A stretch of DNA of 64,000 bases from CTSoil-075 sp042610375 (GTDB lineage: Bacteria > Bacillota > Negativicutes > DSM-13327), in assembly GCF_042610375.1 (NCBI RefSeq), contig NZ_JBGJZL010000005.1:62001-126000 (forward strand), written 5' to 3'. Both the position numbers and the translations under genes were made by a program. Positions 8,683 through 16,474 of this stretch are shown here, one piece after another. The notes under the pieces are model-generated. The model worked only from the letters and a program-made list of their open reading frames with translations, did not search any database and was not told the origin of the DNA. Each line of letters begins with the position of its first letter. The stretch's first letter is position 1.

Positions 8683-9468
8683 ATGGCAAGAGTGCTTATT
8701 GCGGATGATTCCGCTGTGGCCCGGAGTATTTTACGGAAAATTATAGTGTCATTAGGTCATGAGGTTATTGGTGAAGTAGCAAATGGCTCACAGGCCTTTG
8801 TGGAATATACGAAACGAAAACCAGATGTAGTGACGATGGATTTGACGATGCAGGGATTGGGCGGGGCGGAGGCGACGTCTAAAATTATTGCTGCTTACCC
8901 TGAGGCTAAGATCATAGTGATCAGCGCCATGGAAGAACGCGGAGTCGTTATTGATGCCTTGGAACGTGGAGCTAGACATTTTATCATCAAACCGATAAGC
9001 AAAGAAAAGGTTTCGGTGGTATTGAACAATGTTTTACAGCAAGATTTTGATTTGAAGAAACATATTGAGCGTGTGCGGAGAATGAAAGGGTCAGATGATC
9101 CTACAACCGCAGTGGGGAGTGGTGGGAACAAATATTTATCCCCTTATTTTATCAGTGCTCAGAGCGGAAATTTGGTACATGTGATTATTAACCCTACGAT
9201 CACGCTGACGAGTTGTCAGTCTTTAGCGTTAGAAATAGAAGAATATTTAACAGGTAAGCCACGAGTACTGTTTGACTTTGGGACAATGTTAACACTAAAG
9301 CAAACGCTCTTGGTCAAACTGAATGAATTAGTCGAAACCATCGAAAATAATGAAGGTAGCGTAAAGGCGATATCTAATAATAAGAGATTTGTTGAAGCTA
9401 TTTCTAACATGGAAATGAATAATGCTCCAAATTTAATGGGTGGCATATTACATTATCTTGCAAACTGA
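8683..9468 (+). CDS. response regulator: receiver plus STAS-like domain
   Basis: 261 residues, 30 bases after cheA and ending the operon. Residues 1-120 form a CheY-type receiver (D8, D9, phospho-acceptor D53 in T-M-D-L-T-M, Ser/Ala in I-S-A-M, K in I-K-P). After a short linker, residues 150-260 look like a STAS/SpoIIAA-type fold (strand with V-H-V-I-I-N-P, then S-C-Q-S-L-A-L-E-I and R-V-L-F-D-F-G). I see no DNA-binding, GGDEF or methylesterase domain. Inferred role: output of the 3.6-9.5 kb system by protein contact rather than transcription. The STAS assignment rests on pattern only. Confidence 0.82.
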   Translation: MARVLIADDSAVARSILRKIIVSLGHEVIGEVANGSQAFVEYTKRKPDVVTMDLTMQGLGGAEATSKIIAAYPEAKIIVISAMEERGVVIDALERGARHFIIKPISKEKVSVVLNNVLQQDFDLKKHIERVRRMKGSDDPTTAVGSGGNKYLSPYFISAQSGNLVHVIINPTITLTSCQSLALEIEEYLTGKPRVLFDFGTMLTLKQTLLVKLNELVETIENNEGSVKAISNNKRFVEAISNMEMNNAPNLMGGILHYLAN

Positions 9469-9480
9469 AGATAACTAAAA

Positions 9481-9517
9481 AAACACGAATTGCATGAGAT
9501 GCAATTCGTGTTTTTTT
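9481..9517. terminator. bidirectional terminator between convergent genes
   Basis: A 15-base perfect stem (9481-9495 with 9499-9513), 3-base loop, A run before and T run after. It serves the signalling operon on the plus strand and the SDR-TetR operon on the minus strand. Confidence 0.93.
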
Positions 9518-9527
9518 GGCTGTGATG

Positions 9528-10118
9528 TTACGTAAGACCATCAAGCAATACTTCGACTATTCTTTGCAACAGTGGTTCTCGTTGTTCATCCTTATGATCT
9601 AGAACCATGCGCGGATGGTGAAAAGAAATAGTAGCTTCTAATAAGAGTTGTACTACTTTTTCTGGTGATTCCCCACGGATTTCGCCAGTAGCGATTGCTT
9701 TTTGAACGAGGATTAAAAGCTGCTCATTTAAGTGATGCAAATGATTTACAATAAATGGTTTTAGTATTTCCGCCGCCATATTGAAAGATTTGAAAAGCTC
9801 AGGGTCTTTTAGAACTTTCTCTTTTTTTAGTTCGTGGTATTTCAGGAACCATTCCGTAATGACTTGGCGCGCCGGTGCTTCTTTTTGTGATAGCTGTTCG
9901 AGTGTGTTATCCATTTGAGTCAGCCAGCGTGCTGAAATCCCATCCAGTAGGGCGGCTTTGTCAGGAAAATGATTGTAAAGCGCAGCGTGACTTATTTTAA
10001 GTTCCCGAGCGATATCCGTTAAACGGAATTTTTCAAATCCATAATAGCGGATCTTTTCTTCTGTGATTTGCATTACTTTTTCTTTAAGTTCCTCAGAGGT
10101 TAATCCGGTTTTAGCCAT
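9528..10118 (-). CDS. TetR/AcrR family transcriptional regulator
   Basis: 196 residues. The N-terminal helix-turn-helix (about 18-62) has the family pattern F-R-L-T-D-I-A-R-E-L, then H-A-A-L-Y-N-H-F-P-D-K. The C-terminal part is helical and variable, as expected for a ligand-binding domain, and gives no clue to the ligand. It is encoded 59 bases downstream of an SDR gene on the same strand, so the two probably form an operon in which the regulator controls its own transcription. A 9-2-9 palindrome at 10950-10969 in front of the SDR is a good operator candidate. Confidence 0.9.
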   Translation of the reverse strand: MAKTGLTSEELKEKVMQITEEKIRYYGFEKFRLTDIARELKISHAALYNHFPDKAALLDGISARWLTQMDNTLEQLSQKEAPARQVITEWFLKYHELKKEKVLKDPELFKSFNMAAEILKPFIVNHLHHLNEQLLILVQKAIATGEIRGESPEKVVQLLLEATISFHHPRMVLDHKDEQREPLLQRIVEVLLDGLT

Positions 10119-10177
10119 ATTATTTTCACCACTATTTCATTAATTTTGGCAGATCATAGTCAGCCATGATACCACAA

Positions 10178-10933
10178 TTATATCATTCCTCCGTTAATTC
10201 GAATTGTTTGTCCTGTTATCCAGCGTGATTCTTCACTGGCTAAAAAGAGCACAACGTTAGCAATGTCATTAGGTTCTCCCAAACGTCCGAAGGCATTGGT
10301 TTTGCTGAGGATTTCAATTTGTTCTGGGGTTTTCCCCACGGTGAAAAGTTCCGTATTTACTGGGCCTGGTGCAACCGCATTGATCGTAATTCCTTTGATT
10401 CCAAACTCCTTTGCCAATTGACGTGTGAACTGTTCGACAGCTCCCTTGGTACCAGCATAGATGCTATAGCCTGGAAACATCATACCGGCAACGGAAGTGG
10501 AAAAATTGATGATTCGTCCGTTTGTCTGCATATAGTTAGCTGCTTCTTGACAAGCAAAGTAGGTACCTTTTACGTTGATCGCCATAATTTTATCAAAATC
10601 TTCTTCTGTTACCTTTGTAATTGTTTTTGTGGTCATAATACCAGCATTATTGACAAGAATATCAACTTGTCCATATTGATCCATTGTTTCTTTGAAGAGT
10701 CGCTCTACTTCAGCAACACGGCTGATATCTGCTTGAATAGGGAATGCTTCGCCTCCCAGTGCTTTAATATGAGCAACGACTTGGTCTGCTTTTTCCGAGT
10801 TAGTAGAATAATTGATGATGACTTTTGCTCCATTTAATGCTAATTCCTCTGCAATTTTTTGCCCAATACCTCTTGATGCACCTGTTACTAAAGCCACTTT
10901 TCCTGTCAGTTTTTTCTCTTGAATATGAGTCAT
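10178..10933 (-). CDS. short-chain dehydrogenase/reductase (FabG-like)
   Basis: Start taken at the third in-frame ATG (10933) because AGGAGG at 10943-10948 is immediately next to the first ATG and 9 bases from this one. The 251-residue product is a classical SDR: T-G-A-S-R-G-I-G cofactor motif near residue 17, N-N-A-G, catalytic Ser in N-F-S-T-S, Y-A-G-T-K (catalytic Tyr and Lys), and an N-G-G C-terminus. It should reduce or oxidise a carbonyl/alcohol with NAD(P)H. It resembles 3-oxoacyl-ACP reductase and 'glucose 1-dehydrogenase' relatives, but pairing with TetR rather than fatty-acid genes points to an inducible redox or detoxification role. Substrate unknown. Confidence 0.9.
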   Translation of the reverse strand: MTHIQEKKLTGKVALVTGASRGIGQKIAEELALNGAKVIINYSTNSEKADQVVAHIKALGGEAFPIQADISRVAEVERLFKETMDQYGQVDILVNNAGIMTTKTITKVTEEDFDKIMAINVKGTYFACQEAANYMQTNGRIINFSTSVAGMMFPGYSIYAGTKGAVEQFTRQLAKEFGIKGITINAVAPGPVNTELFTVGKTPEQIEILSKTNAFGRLGEPNDIANVVLFLASEESRWITGQTIRINGGMI

Positions 10934-10949
10934 TTTCATCATCCTCCTA

Positions 10950-10969
10950 AAATTAAGATCTCTTAATTT
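10950..10969. promoter_or_regulatory. candidate TetR operator
   Basis: AAATTAAGA at 10950-10958 and TCTTAATTT at 10961-10969 form a perfect 9-base inverted repeat with a 2-base centre, directly in front of the SDR ribosome site. Position and symmetry fit autoregulation by the TetR protein of the same operon. The bases 10970-11169 beyond it are AT-rich, with no gene seen. Confidence 0.45.
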
Positions 10970-11169
10970 AAACTAACTATCAATGAAAAATTCTAGTAAA
11001 GAAATCTTTAATGACAGTTATTTTTCTGCGTTATATATTACAAAAAATATAACATGTAATATAATGAAAGTCAATAAGAGTAAATTAGATGTTAAATAAA
11101 TTATTTTTAAAGATAAAAAAGGATCAAGGTTATAATTTATTTGATAAGATAAAATGAGTAAATAACTAC

Positions 11170-11198
11170 TTGCGCTATGAAAAAATAATTGTTATGAT
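11170..11198 (+). promoter_or_regulatory. promoter of the FMN riboswitch transcript
   Basis: TTGCGC at 11170-11175 and TATGAT at 11193-11198, spacing 17, with TG one base before the -10 (extended -10). Transcription would start about 60 bases before the riboswitch. Confidence 0.55.
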
Positions 11199-11264
11199 AT
11201 TCATTATAGTAACTACTAAAAAATAATTATTTTCTTTTAAACTAAAAAATTAAATATAGTAGAA

Positions 11265-11395
11265 TATCTTCAGGGCAGGGTGAAATTCCCGACCGGTGGT
11301 AAGTAAATTATGTTTGCAAGCCCACGAGCCGTAAGGCAGATTTGGTGTAATTCCAAAGCCGACAGTAGAGTCTGGATGACAGAAGAGAAAACAGC
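11265..11395 (+). promoter_or_regulatory. FMN riboswitch (RFN element)
   Basis: The conserved RFN blocks are all recognisable in order: CTTCAGGGCAGGGTGAAATT, CCCGACCGGTGGT, a variable stem, AGCCCACGAGCC, then the G-A-T-T-T-G-G-T stretch, CCAAAGCCGACAGT and TCTGGATG near 11371-11378. FMN binding is known to stabilise the form that permits a downstream terminator. Such a terminator is present at 11422-11451, so flavin-replete cells should stop transcription before ribU. Confidence 0.96.
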
Positions 11396-11421
11396 ACTTT
11401 ATGTGTTTACATGTCATACCT

Positions 11422-11451
11422 AAATTCCGAAGATATTTCGGAATTTTTTTA
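11422..11451 (+). terminator. riboswitch-controlled terminator
   Basis: A 10-base stem (11422-11431 with 11436-11445) with a 4-base loop and a T tract ending near 11451, between the FMN aptamer and ribU. It is the expression platform. Confidence 0.88.
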
Positions 11452-11477
11452 TTGGCATTTTAAAAGGAGAGGATCAC

Positions 11478-12059
11478 ATGGTTTACAAACGGACGTCTTA
11501 TTTAACTAAAATTGGCATACTATCAGCGATTGCCGTCATACTCATGTTTTTTGAGGTACCAGTACCGATGATGCCAAGCTTTTTGAAATTGGATGTTAGT
11601 GAATTACCGGCGATGATTGGTGCTTTTATGCTAGGACCTATGGCTGGTGTATTGATTGAACTGATTAAGAATGTATTACATTTGGGGAACACTCATACAA
11701 TGGGAATTGGTGAAATAGCTAATTTTTTAGTGGGAGTCTCTTTTATTGTTCCCGCAGGTTATTTTTATCAGAAAAAGAGTAGCCGAAAAGGGGCCATTTT
11801 ATCATTGGCAATCGCTACTTTTACGATGATGATCTCTGCATCTGTATTGAATTATTTTATTTTAATTCCCCTTTACCAGACAGTCTTACATTTTCCTTTA
11901 GATCAAATGATTGCCTTAGGGACGGTCGCCAATCCTCATATTATTGATTTAGCATCCTTTATTACCTTAGCGATTGCACCTTTTAATCTTATAAAAGGCT
12001 TTATTATTTCTATATTCGCAATGATGATTTACAAAAAAGTTGTGCCTATTTTATCCTAG
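11478..12059 (+). CDS. ribU: riboflavin ECF transporter S component RibU
   Basis: 193 residues and strongly hydrophobic, with about five to six membrane segments. The N-terminal part carries features of RibU-type S components (L-K-L-D-V-S-E-L-P-A-M-I-G-A-F near residues 38-52, and G-P-M-A-G-V-L-I-E-L-I-K-N). Known role: it captures riboflavin and works with a shared EcfA-EcfA'-EcfT energy-coupling module, which is not in this window. The FMN riboswitch immediately upstream makes the substrate assignment strong. AAAGGAGAGG at about 11462-11471 fits the ATG. Confidence 0.95.
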   Translation: MVYKRTSYLTKIGILSAIAVILMFFEVPVPMMPSFLKLDVSELPAMIGAFMLGPMAGVLIELIKNVLHLGNTHTMGIGEIANFLVGVSFIVPAGYFYQKKSSRKGAILSLAIATFTMMISASVLNYFILIPLYQTVLHFPLDQMIALGTVANPHIIDLASFITLAIAPFNLIKGFIISIFAMMIYKKVVPILS

Positions 12060-12086
12060 GGATAGAAAAAATAAGGATTAGTCAGT

Positions 12087-12124
12087 CCAAAGAGAGCTTA
12101 CTTCTTGTAGTAGGCTCTCTTTGG
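12087..12124 (+). terminator. hairpin after ribU, possible terminator
   Basis: CCAAAGAGAGC at 12087-12097 pairs with GCTCTCTTTGG at 12114-12124 and further bases pair inside. No T run follows, so it may act as a transcript-end stabiliser rather than a classical terminator. Confidence 0.45.
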
Positions 12125-12201
12125 GTACGTAGAGTGAAATTGAAATTTTGTAGATCATAAGGTAGAATGGTTTGTGCTTAAATGTAGTGGTTGGAGGGTT
12201 T

Positions 12202-13557
12202 ATGGATAATTCTAAATTACTTGGTGAAGAGAAGATTGGTAAGTTATTGTGGAAATTTTCAGTACCAGCGATTGTTGGGATGCTCGTTAATGCGTTATAT
12301 AATGTTGTTGATAGTATTTTTGTTGGAAATGGTGTTGGAGAAATAGCGCTGGCAGCAGTGGCAATTGCTTTTCCAATTATGGTTATTCTAATGGCTTTTG
12401 GGGTGCTGATTGGTGTAGGGGCTAGCTCTCTTATCTCAATTCGCTTAGGACAGCAACGGATTGATGAAGCTGAAAAAATATTAGGCAATGCTTATATGTT
12501 AGCAAGTATAGTGATGACAGCTCTTAGTATGTTGATGTTGATATTTTTAGATCCCCTATTAATCAGTTTAGGAGCTGGAATTGATTTGTTACCCTATGCG
12601 AGAGATTTTATGAGTATTATTTTGTTGGGCAGTGTGTTTATGCATATCGGTTTTGGTATGAATACAATCATTCGTGCTCAAGGTGATCCTAAAACTGCAA
12701 TGCTAACGATGTTTATTTCAGCAGGGATCAATATAGTGCTGAATCCCTTATTTATTTTTGCTTTTAAAATGGGGATCAGTGGCTCTGCATGGGCTACAGT
12801 ATTGGCGCAGGCAGTATCTGCCATATGGGTGACGTTGTATTTTATTGGGAAAAAAAGCTTTTTAAAATTGCGGATTGCTAATCTGTATCCTGATCGGTAT
12901 ATTATTTTGCAAATTATGAAAAATGGTTTGTCTCCATTTTTGATGCAATTTGCGAGTAGTATCGTTGCAGTACTTTTTAACTTTAGTTTATTAAAATATG
13001 GCGGTGAAGTTGCAATTGCTTCTATGGGGATTATCCAACGCGTAGCCATGCTGCTAGTCATGCCGATGTTCGGTATCAGTCAAGGGCTGCAACCGATCAT
13101 TGGTTTTAATTATGGAGCTAAGAAATATGATCGTGTAATTAAAGTTTTAAAACTCGGTATTATTTCTGCAACCGTTTTATCAATCATGGGATTCATTGTA
13201 ATACAAGTTTTTGATACTAAAATTATAAGTGTATTTAATCAAGATCCTGCCTTAATTGCTGTGGGGAAACAAGGAATCAAGATTGTACTTGCCATGTTGC
13301 CTATACTGGGTTTTCAATTAATCAGTGCACAGTATTTTCAGGCTGTAGGCAAAGCGAAACATGCAATTTTTTTGAGTATGTCTCGGCAAGTGATATTACT
13401 GATTCCGCTCTTACTCATTATGCCCAATCTATTTGGTCTTATGGGAGCATGGATAGCCACGCCCCTTGCTGACTTGGGAGCAGCCGTAGTTACAGCCGTA
13501 TTCTTACTAAAAGAATTACGTAGAATGAATAGTGCCATCAACAAAAATCCTCTCTGA
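12202..13557 (+). CDS. MATE family multidrug/cation efflux transporter
   Basis: Start at ATG 12202 after GGAGGG; the earlier in-frame ATG at 12172 has no ribosome site. The product, 451 residues, has about 12 membrane helices in two related halves. MATE signatures include P-A-I-V-G-M-L-V-N-A-L-Y-N-V-V-D near 20-35 with the following F-V-G, and the second-half repeat around Q-G-L-Q-P-I-I-G-F-N-Y-G-A near 290-302, typical of the NorM/DinF-related bacterial branch. It would export a cationic or aromatic compound with Na+ or H+. No regulator adjoins it; substrate unknown. Confidence 0.9.
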   Translation: MDNSKLLGEEKIGKLLWKFSVPAIVGMLVNALYNVVDSIFVGNGVGEIALAAVAIAFPIMVILMAFGVLIGVGASSLISIRLGQQRIDEAEKILGNAYMLASIVMTALSMLMLIFLDPLLISLGAGIDLLPYARDFMSIILLGSVFMHIGFGMNTIIRAQGDPKTAMLTMFISAGINIVLNPLFIFAFKMGISGSAWATVLAQAVSAIWVTLYFIGKKSFLKLRIANLYPDRYIILQIMKNGLSPFLMQFASSIVAVLFNFSLLKYGGEVAIASMGIIQRVAMLLVMPMFGISQGLQPIIGFNYGAKKYDRVIKVLKLGIISATVLSIMGFIVIQVFDTKIISVFNQDPALIAVGKQGIKIVLAMLPILGFQLISAQYFQAVGKAKHAIFLSMSRQVILLIPLLLIMPNLFGLMGAWIATPLADLGAAVVTAVFLLKELRRMNSAINKNPL

Positions 13558-13623
13558 GAGATTTTGTCTCCCTATATAAGAGTGATGTATATCATATCTA
13601 TTAAATACTAAAAAATCGTATGA

Positions 13624-13648
13624 AGCTGCGAATTGCGTAGCTTTTTTA
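13624..13648 (+). terminator. Rho-independent terminator after the MATE gene
   Basis: AGCTGCG pairs with CGTAGCT around an AATT loop, followed by six T. The remaining bases up to 13884 (part of a 327-base gene-free stretch) are AT-rich; I see no gene or strong promoter there beyond the ribosome site of the next gene. Confidence 0.75.
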
Positions 13649-13884
13649 TTTTGTATCGGTGAGAGATTATTTTTGTGAAAAATTGATTGATGAAATATAA
13701 GAGGATTTATTTATAACCTTGTTTTATAATACAAGTAAGAAAAACATGTGTAAGAAAGATTATTTTCAAAATCTTGAAATTGTACATTATACAGATTTTT
13801 GAGTATATCTAATTTTTATCAAAGATTTAAAGAGAAAACAGGCTTAATTCCTAAGGGATATAGAAAAACAGGAGGCGGAAAATC

Positions 13885-14343
13885 ATGAATATTTATTTTT
13901 ATCATACGGTGATAGGGAAAGTCGGTATTGCTGAAACAGAGGGCAGTATTACAAACGTATATTTTGAAAAGGATACTTTACCTAATAACGTAATCGAAGA
14001 AGAAACACCTTTACTGGTAGAAGCCGCAAGGCAACTTACGGAGTATTTGATGGGGAACTTAAAGCAGTTTACACTGCCTCTTGCACCTGTTGGTACACTA
14101 TTTATGAAAGAAGTTTGGGCACAACTTTGTGATATTCCATATGGACAAACAGCTAGCTATAAAGACGTTGCCGTAAAAGTCGGCAATGAAAAAGCTTCAA
14201 GGGCTGTTGGACTTGCTAATAATCGTAATCCTATTCCAATTTTTATTCCATGTCATCGTGTGATTGGATCAAATGGTACTTTAACAGGTTATCGTGGAGG
14301 GCTTGGAGTTAAAAAAATATTGTTAGAGATTGAAAGGAAATAA
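13885..14343 (+). CDS. ogt: O6-alkylguanine-DNA alkyltransferase
   Basis: 152 residues, the usual size of Ogt-type proteins. The active-site motif I-P-C-H-R-V with acceptor Cys123 is intact, followed by G-S-N-G-T-L-T-G-Y-R-G-G, the usual DNA-contacting C-terminal part. The protein moves an alkyl group from O6-guanine (or O4-thymine) irreversibly to its own Cys. It has no Ada-type N-terminal regulatory domain. A glycosylase gene starts 4 bases downstream, giving a two-gene alkylation-repair operon. Confidence 0.95.
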   Translation: MNIYFYHTVIGKVGIAETEGSITNVYFEKDTLPNNVIEEETPLLVEAARQLTEYLMGNLKQFTLPLAPVGTLFMKEVWAQLCDIPYGQTASYKDVAVKVGNEKASRAVGLANNRNPIPIFIPCHRVIGSNGTLTGYRGGLGVKKILLEIERK

Positions 14344-14347
14344 ACTC

Positions 14348-14956
14348 ATGACCTTTTTACAATACGGAGAAGTGGAAATTGAGTATTTAAAACGAAAAGA
14401 TAAAAAACTGGGGATTGCGATCGATAACATTGGTCTTATACAGCGAGAGGTGACGCCAAATGTATTTTCTGCACTGATCCAAAGTGTATTAAGTCAGCAA
14501 ATATCCACTAAAGCGGCACAAACAGTGTGTCAGCGAATGAATACTCTGCTTCACCATGAGATCACACCACAAAGTATAAGAATGGCAGGCTTAGATGCAA
14601 TCAAAGCCTGCGGAATGAGTCAACGAAAAGCAGGCTATATAATAGGCATTGCAGAGGCGGCTCTTACTGGAGTTGTTGATTTTGATGCCTTACACACTTT
14701 AACTGATGAAGAAATTATAAAAAAATTGACAACCCTTAATGGGGTAGGGATTTGGACAGCCGAAATGTTGTTGATTTTTTCTTTGTGCAGACCCAATATT
14801 GTAAGTTATGGCGATTTGGCAATCCGTAGAGGTATAATGAACTTATATGGGTTGAAGGAGTGTCCGAAAGAAATTTTTGAGAAATATAGAAAACGGTATT
14901 CCCCATATGGATCGGTCGCATCTCTTTATTTATGGGCATTATCGGCAATCGAATAG
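14348..14956 (+). CDS. DNA-3-methyladenine glycosylase II (AlkA-type, HhH-GPD)
   Basis: Start at ATG 14348 with AAAGGAAA just ahead, inside the end of ogt; the longer frame from TTG 14330 has no proper site. The 202-residue product has the HhH-GPD fold: Q-S-V-L-S-Q-Q-I-S (47-54), helix-hairpin-helix N-G-V-G-I-W-T-A-E-M (131-140), and catalytic Asp156 in S-Y-G-D-L-A-I-R-R-G. It removes alkylated purines to start base-excision repair. There is no iron-sulfur cluster Cys loop, which separates it from Nth/MutY. Lacking the extra N-terminal domain of E. coli AlkA, it is the short form common in Firmicutes. Confidence 0.93.
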   Translation: MTFLQYGEVEIEYLKRKDKKLGIAIDNIGLIQREVTPNVFSALIQSVLSQQISTKAAQTVCQRMNTLLHHEITPQSIRMAGLDAIKACGMSQRKAGYIIGIAEAALTGVVDFDALHTLTDEEIIKKLTTLNGVGIWTAEMLLIFSLCRPNIVSYGDLAIRRGIMNLYGLKECPKEIFEKYRKRYSPYGSVASLYLWALSAIE

Positions 14957-14983
14957 GCAAGACTGAATCAAGGGGGAGAGTAG

Positions 14984-16450
14984 ATGACTCCAAAAATGTA
15001 TCTGGATTTCGGAATAAAGTTGGTTATGGAGGGCGATTTAGAAAATGCAATTACAGCTTTTTGTACAGCAATAACCCTAAATCCCAAATATTCACCAGCC
15101 TATAATAATTTAGGGCTAGTTTTGCAAAAAACAGATCGTCCGCATGAAGCTGAGGCCTGTTTTTGTCGAGCGATTGAATTAAGTCCAGATGATTCATGTG
15201 CGTATAATAATTTAGGTTTAGTTTTAATGGAACTGGATCACTTTCAAAAAGCTGAAGCATGTTTTCGTAAAGCTATCGAATTAAATCCCAATCATCCAGC
15301 ACTTTATAATCACTTAGGCACTGTTTTGGAAGAAAATGATCACTTAGTTGAAGCTGAGGCTGCTTATTGCCAAGCGATCGAACTAAATTCAAATTATCCA
15401 GAAGCCTACTATAATCTAGGAATCTTTTTAAAAGTCACGAAACGTTTTGAGGAAGCAGAGAGTCGCTTTCAACAAGCACTTAAATTACGACCTGATTATT
15501 CTGCAGCAATTTATTCTCTTGGAAATTTACATTTATTAAAAGGCGAGTTTGACAAAGGCTGGGCAAAGTATGAAGAGTCACGTCCTAAAAGATATGGATA
15601 TAGGACGTTGAAAATCCCTCGCTGGCAAGGGGAAGACTTAACTGGACGTAGCATCTTACTGTGCTGGGAATATGGATTTGGCGATACGATACAATTTATT
15701 CGTTACGTAGAAAAAGTAGAAAAATTAGCGAATAAAACGAGTTTATGGATTCAAAAACCACTAGAACGTTTACTAACTGCTGCCCATCCTAATTTGACAA
15801 TTTATGCAGGAGAGAGTATTGGAGACAATCAATATGATTATGTCTGCTCCTTGCTGAGCCTGCCAACGATATTTAATACCTGCAATGAAAGCATTCCACC
15901 TACTGTCCCATACAGACCAGAGAGCCGTAAGGTTTCAGTTAAGTGGCATAAAAATCTTGAAAAAATCGACAAGAATAAGAGATATAGGGTTGGTGTAGTT
16001 TGGGCTGGGCATCCTAAACATCTTAATAATGCCAAACGTTCGATCCCTTTTGATGTATTTTGTACTTTATTTGATCATTCGCAAGTGAGTTGGGTTAGTC
16101 TGCAAGTTGGAGACAGAGGGGAAGATTTACTGGGAACGCCATATCCTGTCATTGATTTTTCAAAAGATCTTGTTGATTTTATGGAAACTGCAGGATTGAT
16201 TGAAACTCTTGATTTAGTCATAACCGTTGATTCTGCAGTGGCTCATTTAGCTGGGACTATGGGGAAAAAAACATGGGTACTTTTACCTTTTGATCCTGAT
16301 TGGCGTTGGCAATTGAATCGCGAAGATAGCCCTTGGTATCCGACAATTAGACTTTTTCGTCAATGTAAGCTTGGAGATTGGCAAGAAGTGATGGAAAGAG
16401 TGAAAGACGCTTTGCAGAATGAAGTAATGGAAGGCAATATTACATATTGA
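14984..16450 (+). CDS. TPR protein with C-terminal glycosyltransferase-like domain, copy 1
   Basis: 488 residues. About five to six tetratricopeptide repeats fill residues 1-195 (repeat core A-Y-N-N-L-G ... A-E-A-C-F-R-A-I-E-L-N-P). The C-terminal 270 residues have the pattern seen in TPR-linked GT9/GT41-like domains: C-W-E-Y-G-F-G-D-T-I-Q-F-I-R-Y, V-G-V-V-W-A-G-H-P, and D-S-A-V-A-H-L-A-G-T-M-G-K-K-T-W with D-W-R-W. These suggest a nucleotide-sugar-dependent transferase acting on a protein or glycan. The target is unknown. A larger paralogue begins 24 bases downstream, and the pair ends at a terminator shared with SLH-porin 2; an envelope or surface-glycan role is only a guess. Confidence 0.85.
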   Translation: MTPKMYLDFGIKLVMEGDLENAITAFCTAITLNPKYSPAYNNLGLVLQKTDRPHEAEACFCRAIELSPDDSCAYNNLGLVLMELDHFQKAEACFRKAIELNPNHPALYNHLGTVLEENDHLVEAEAAYCQAIELNSNYPEAYYNLGIFLKVTKRFEEAESRFQQALKLRPDYSAAIYSLGNLHLLKGEFDKGWAKYEESRPKRYGYRTLKIPRWQGEDLTGRSILLCWEYGFGDTIQFIRYVEKVEKLANKTSLWIQKPLERLLTAAHPNLTIYAGESIGDNQYDYVCSLLSLPTIFNTCNESIPPTVPYRPESRKVSVKWHKNLEKIDKNKRYRVGVVWAGHPKHLNNAKRSIPFDVFCTLFDHSQVSWVSLQVGDRGEDLLGTPYPVIDFSKDLVDFMETAGLIETLDLVITVDSAVAHLAGTMGKKTWVLLPFDPDWRWQLNREDSPWYPTIRLFRQCKLGDWQEVMERVKDALQNEVMEGNITY

Positions 16451-16474
16451 ATGAAGTTCAGGGAGAGAAAATAG

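Noticed and set aside
10319..10837. 172-codon plus-strand open frame opposite the SDR gene
   Set aside because: It is antisense to a clear SDR coding region and resembles no protein.
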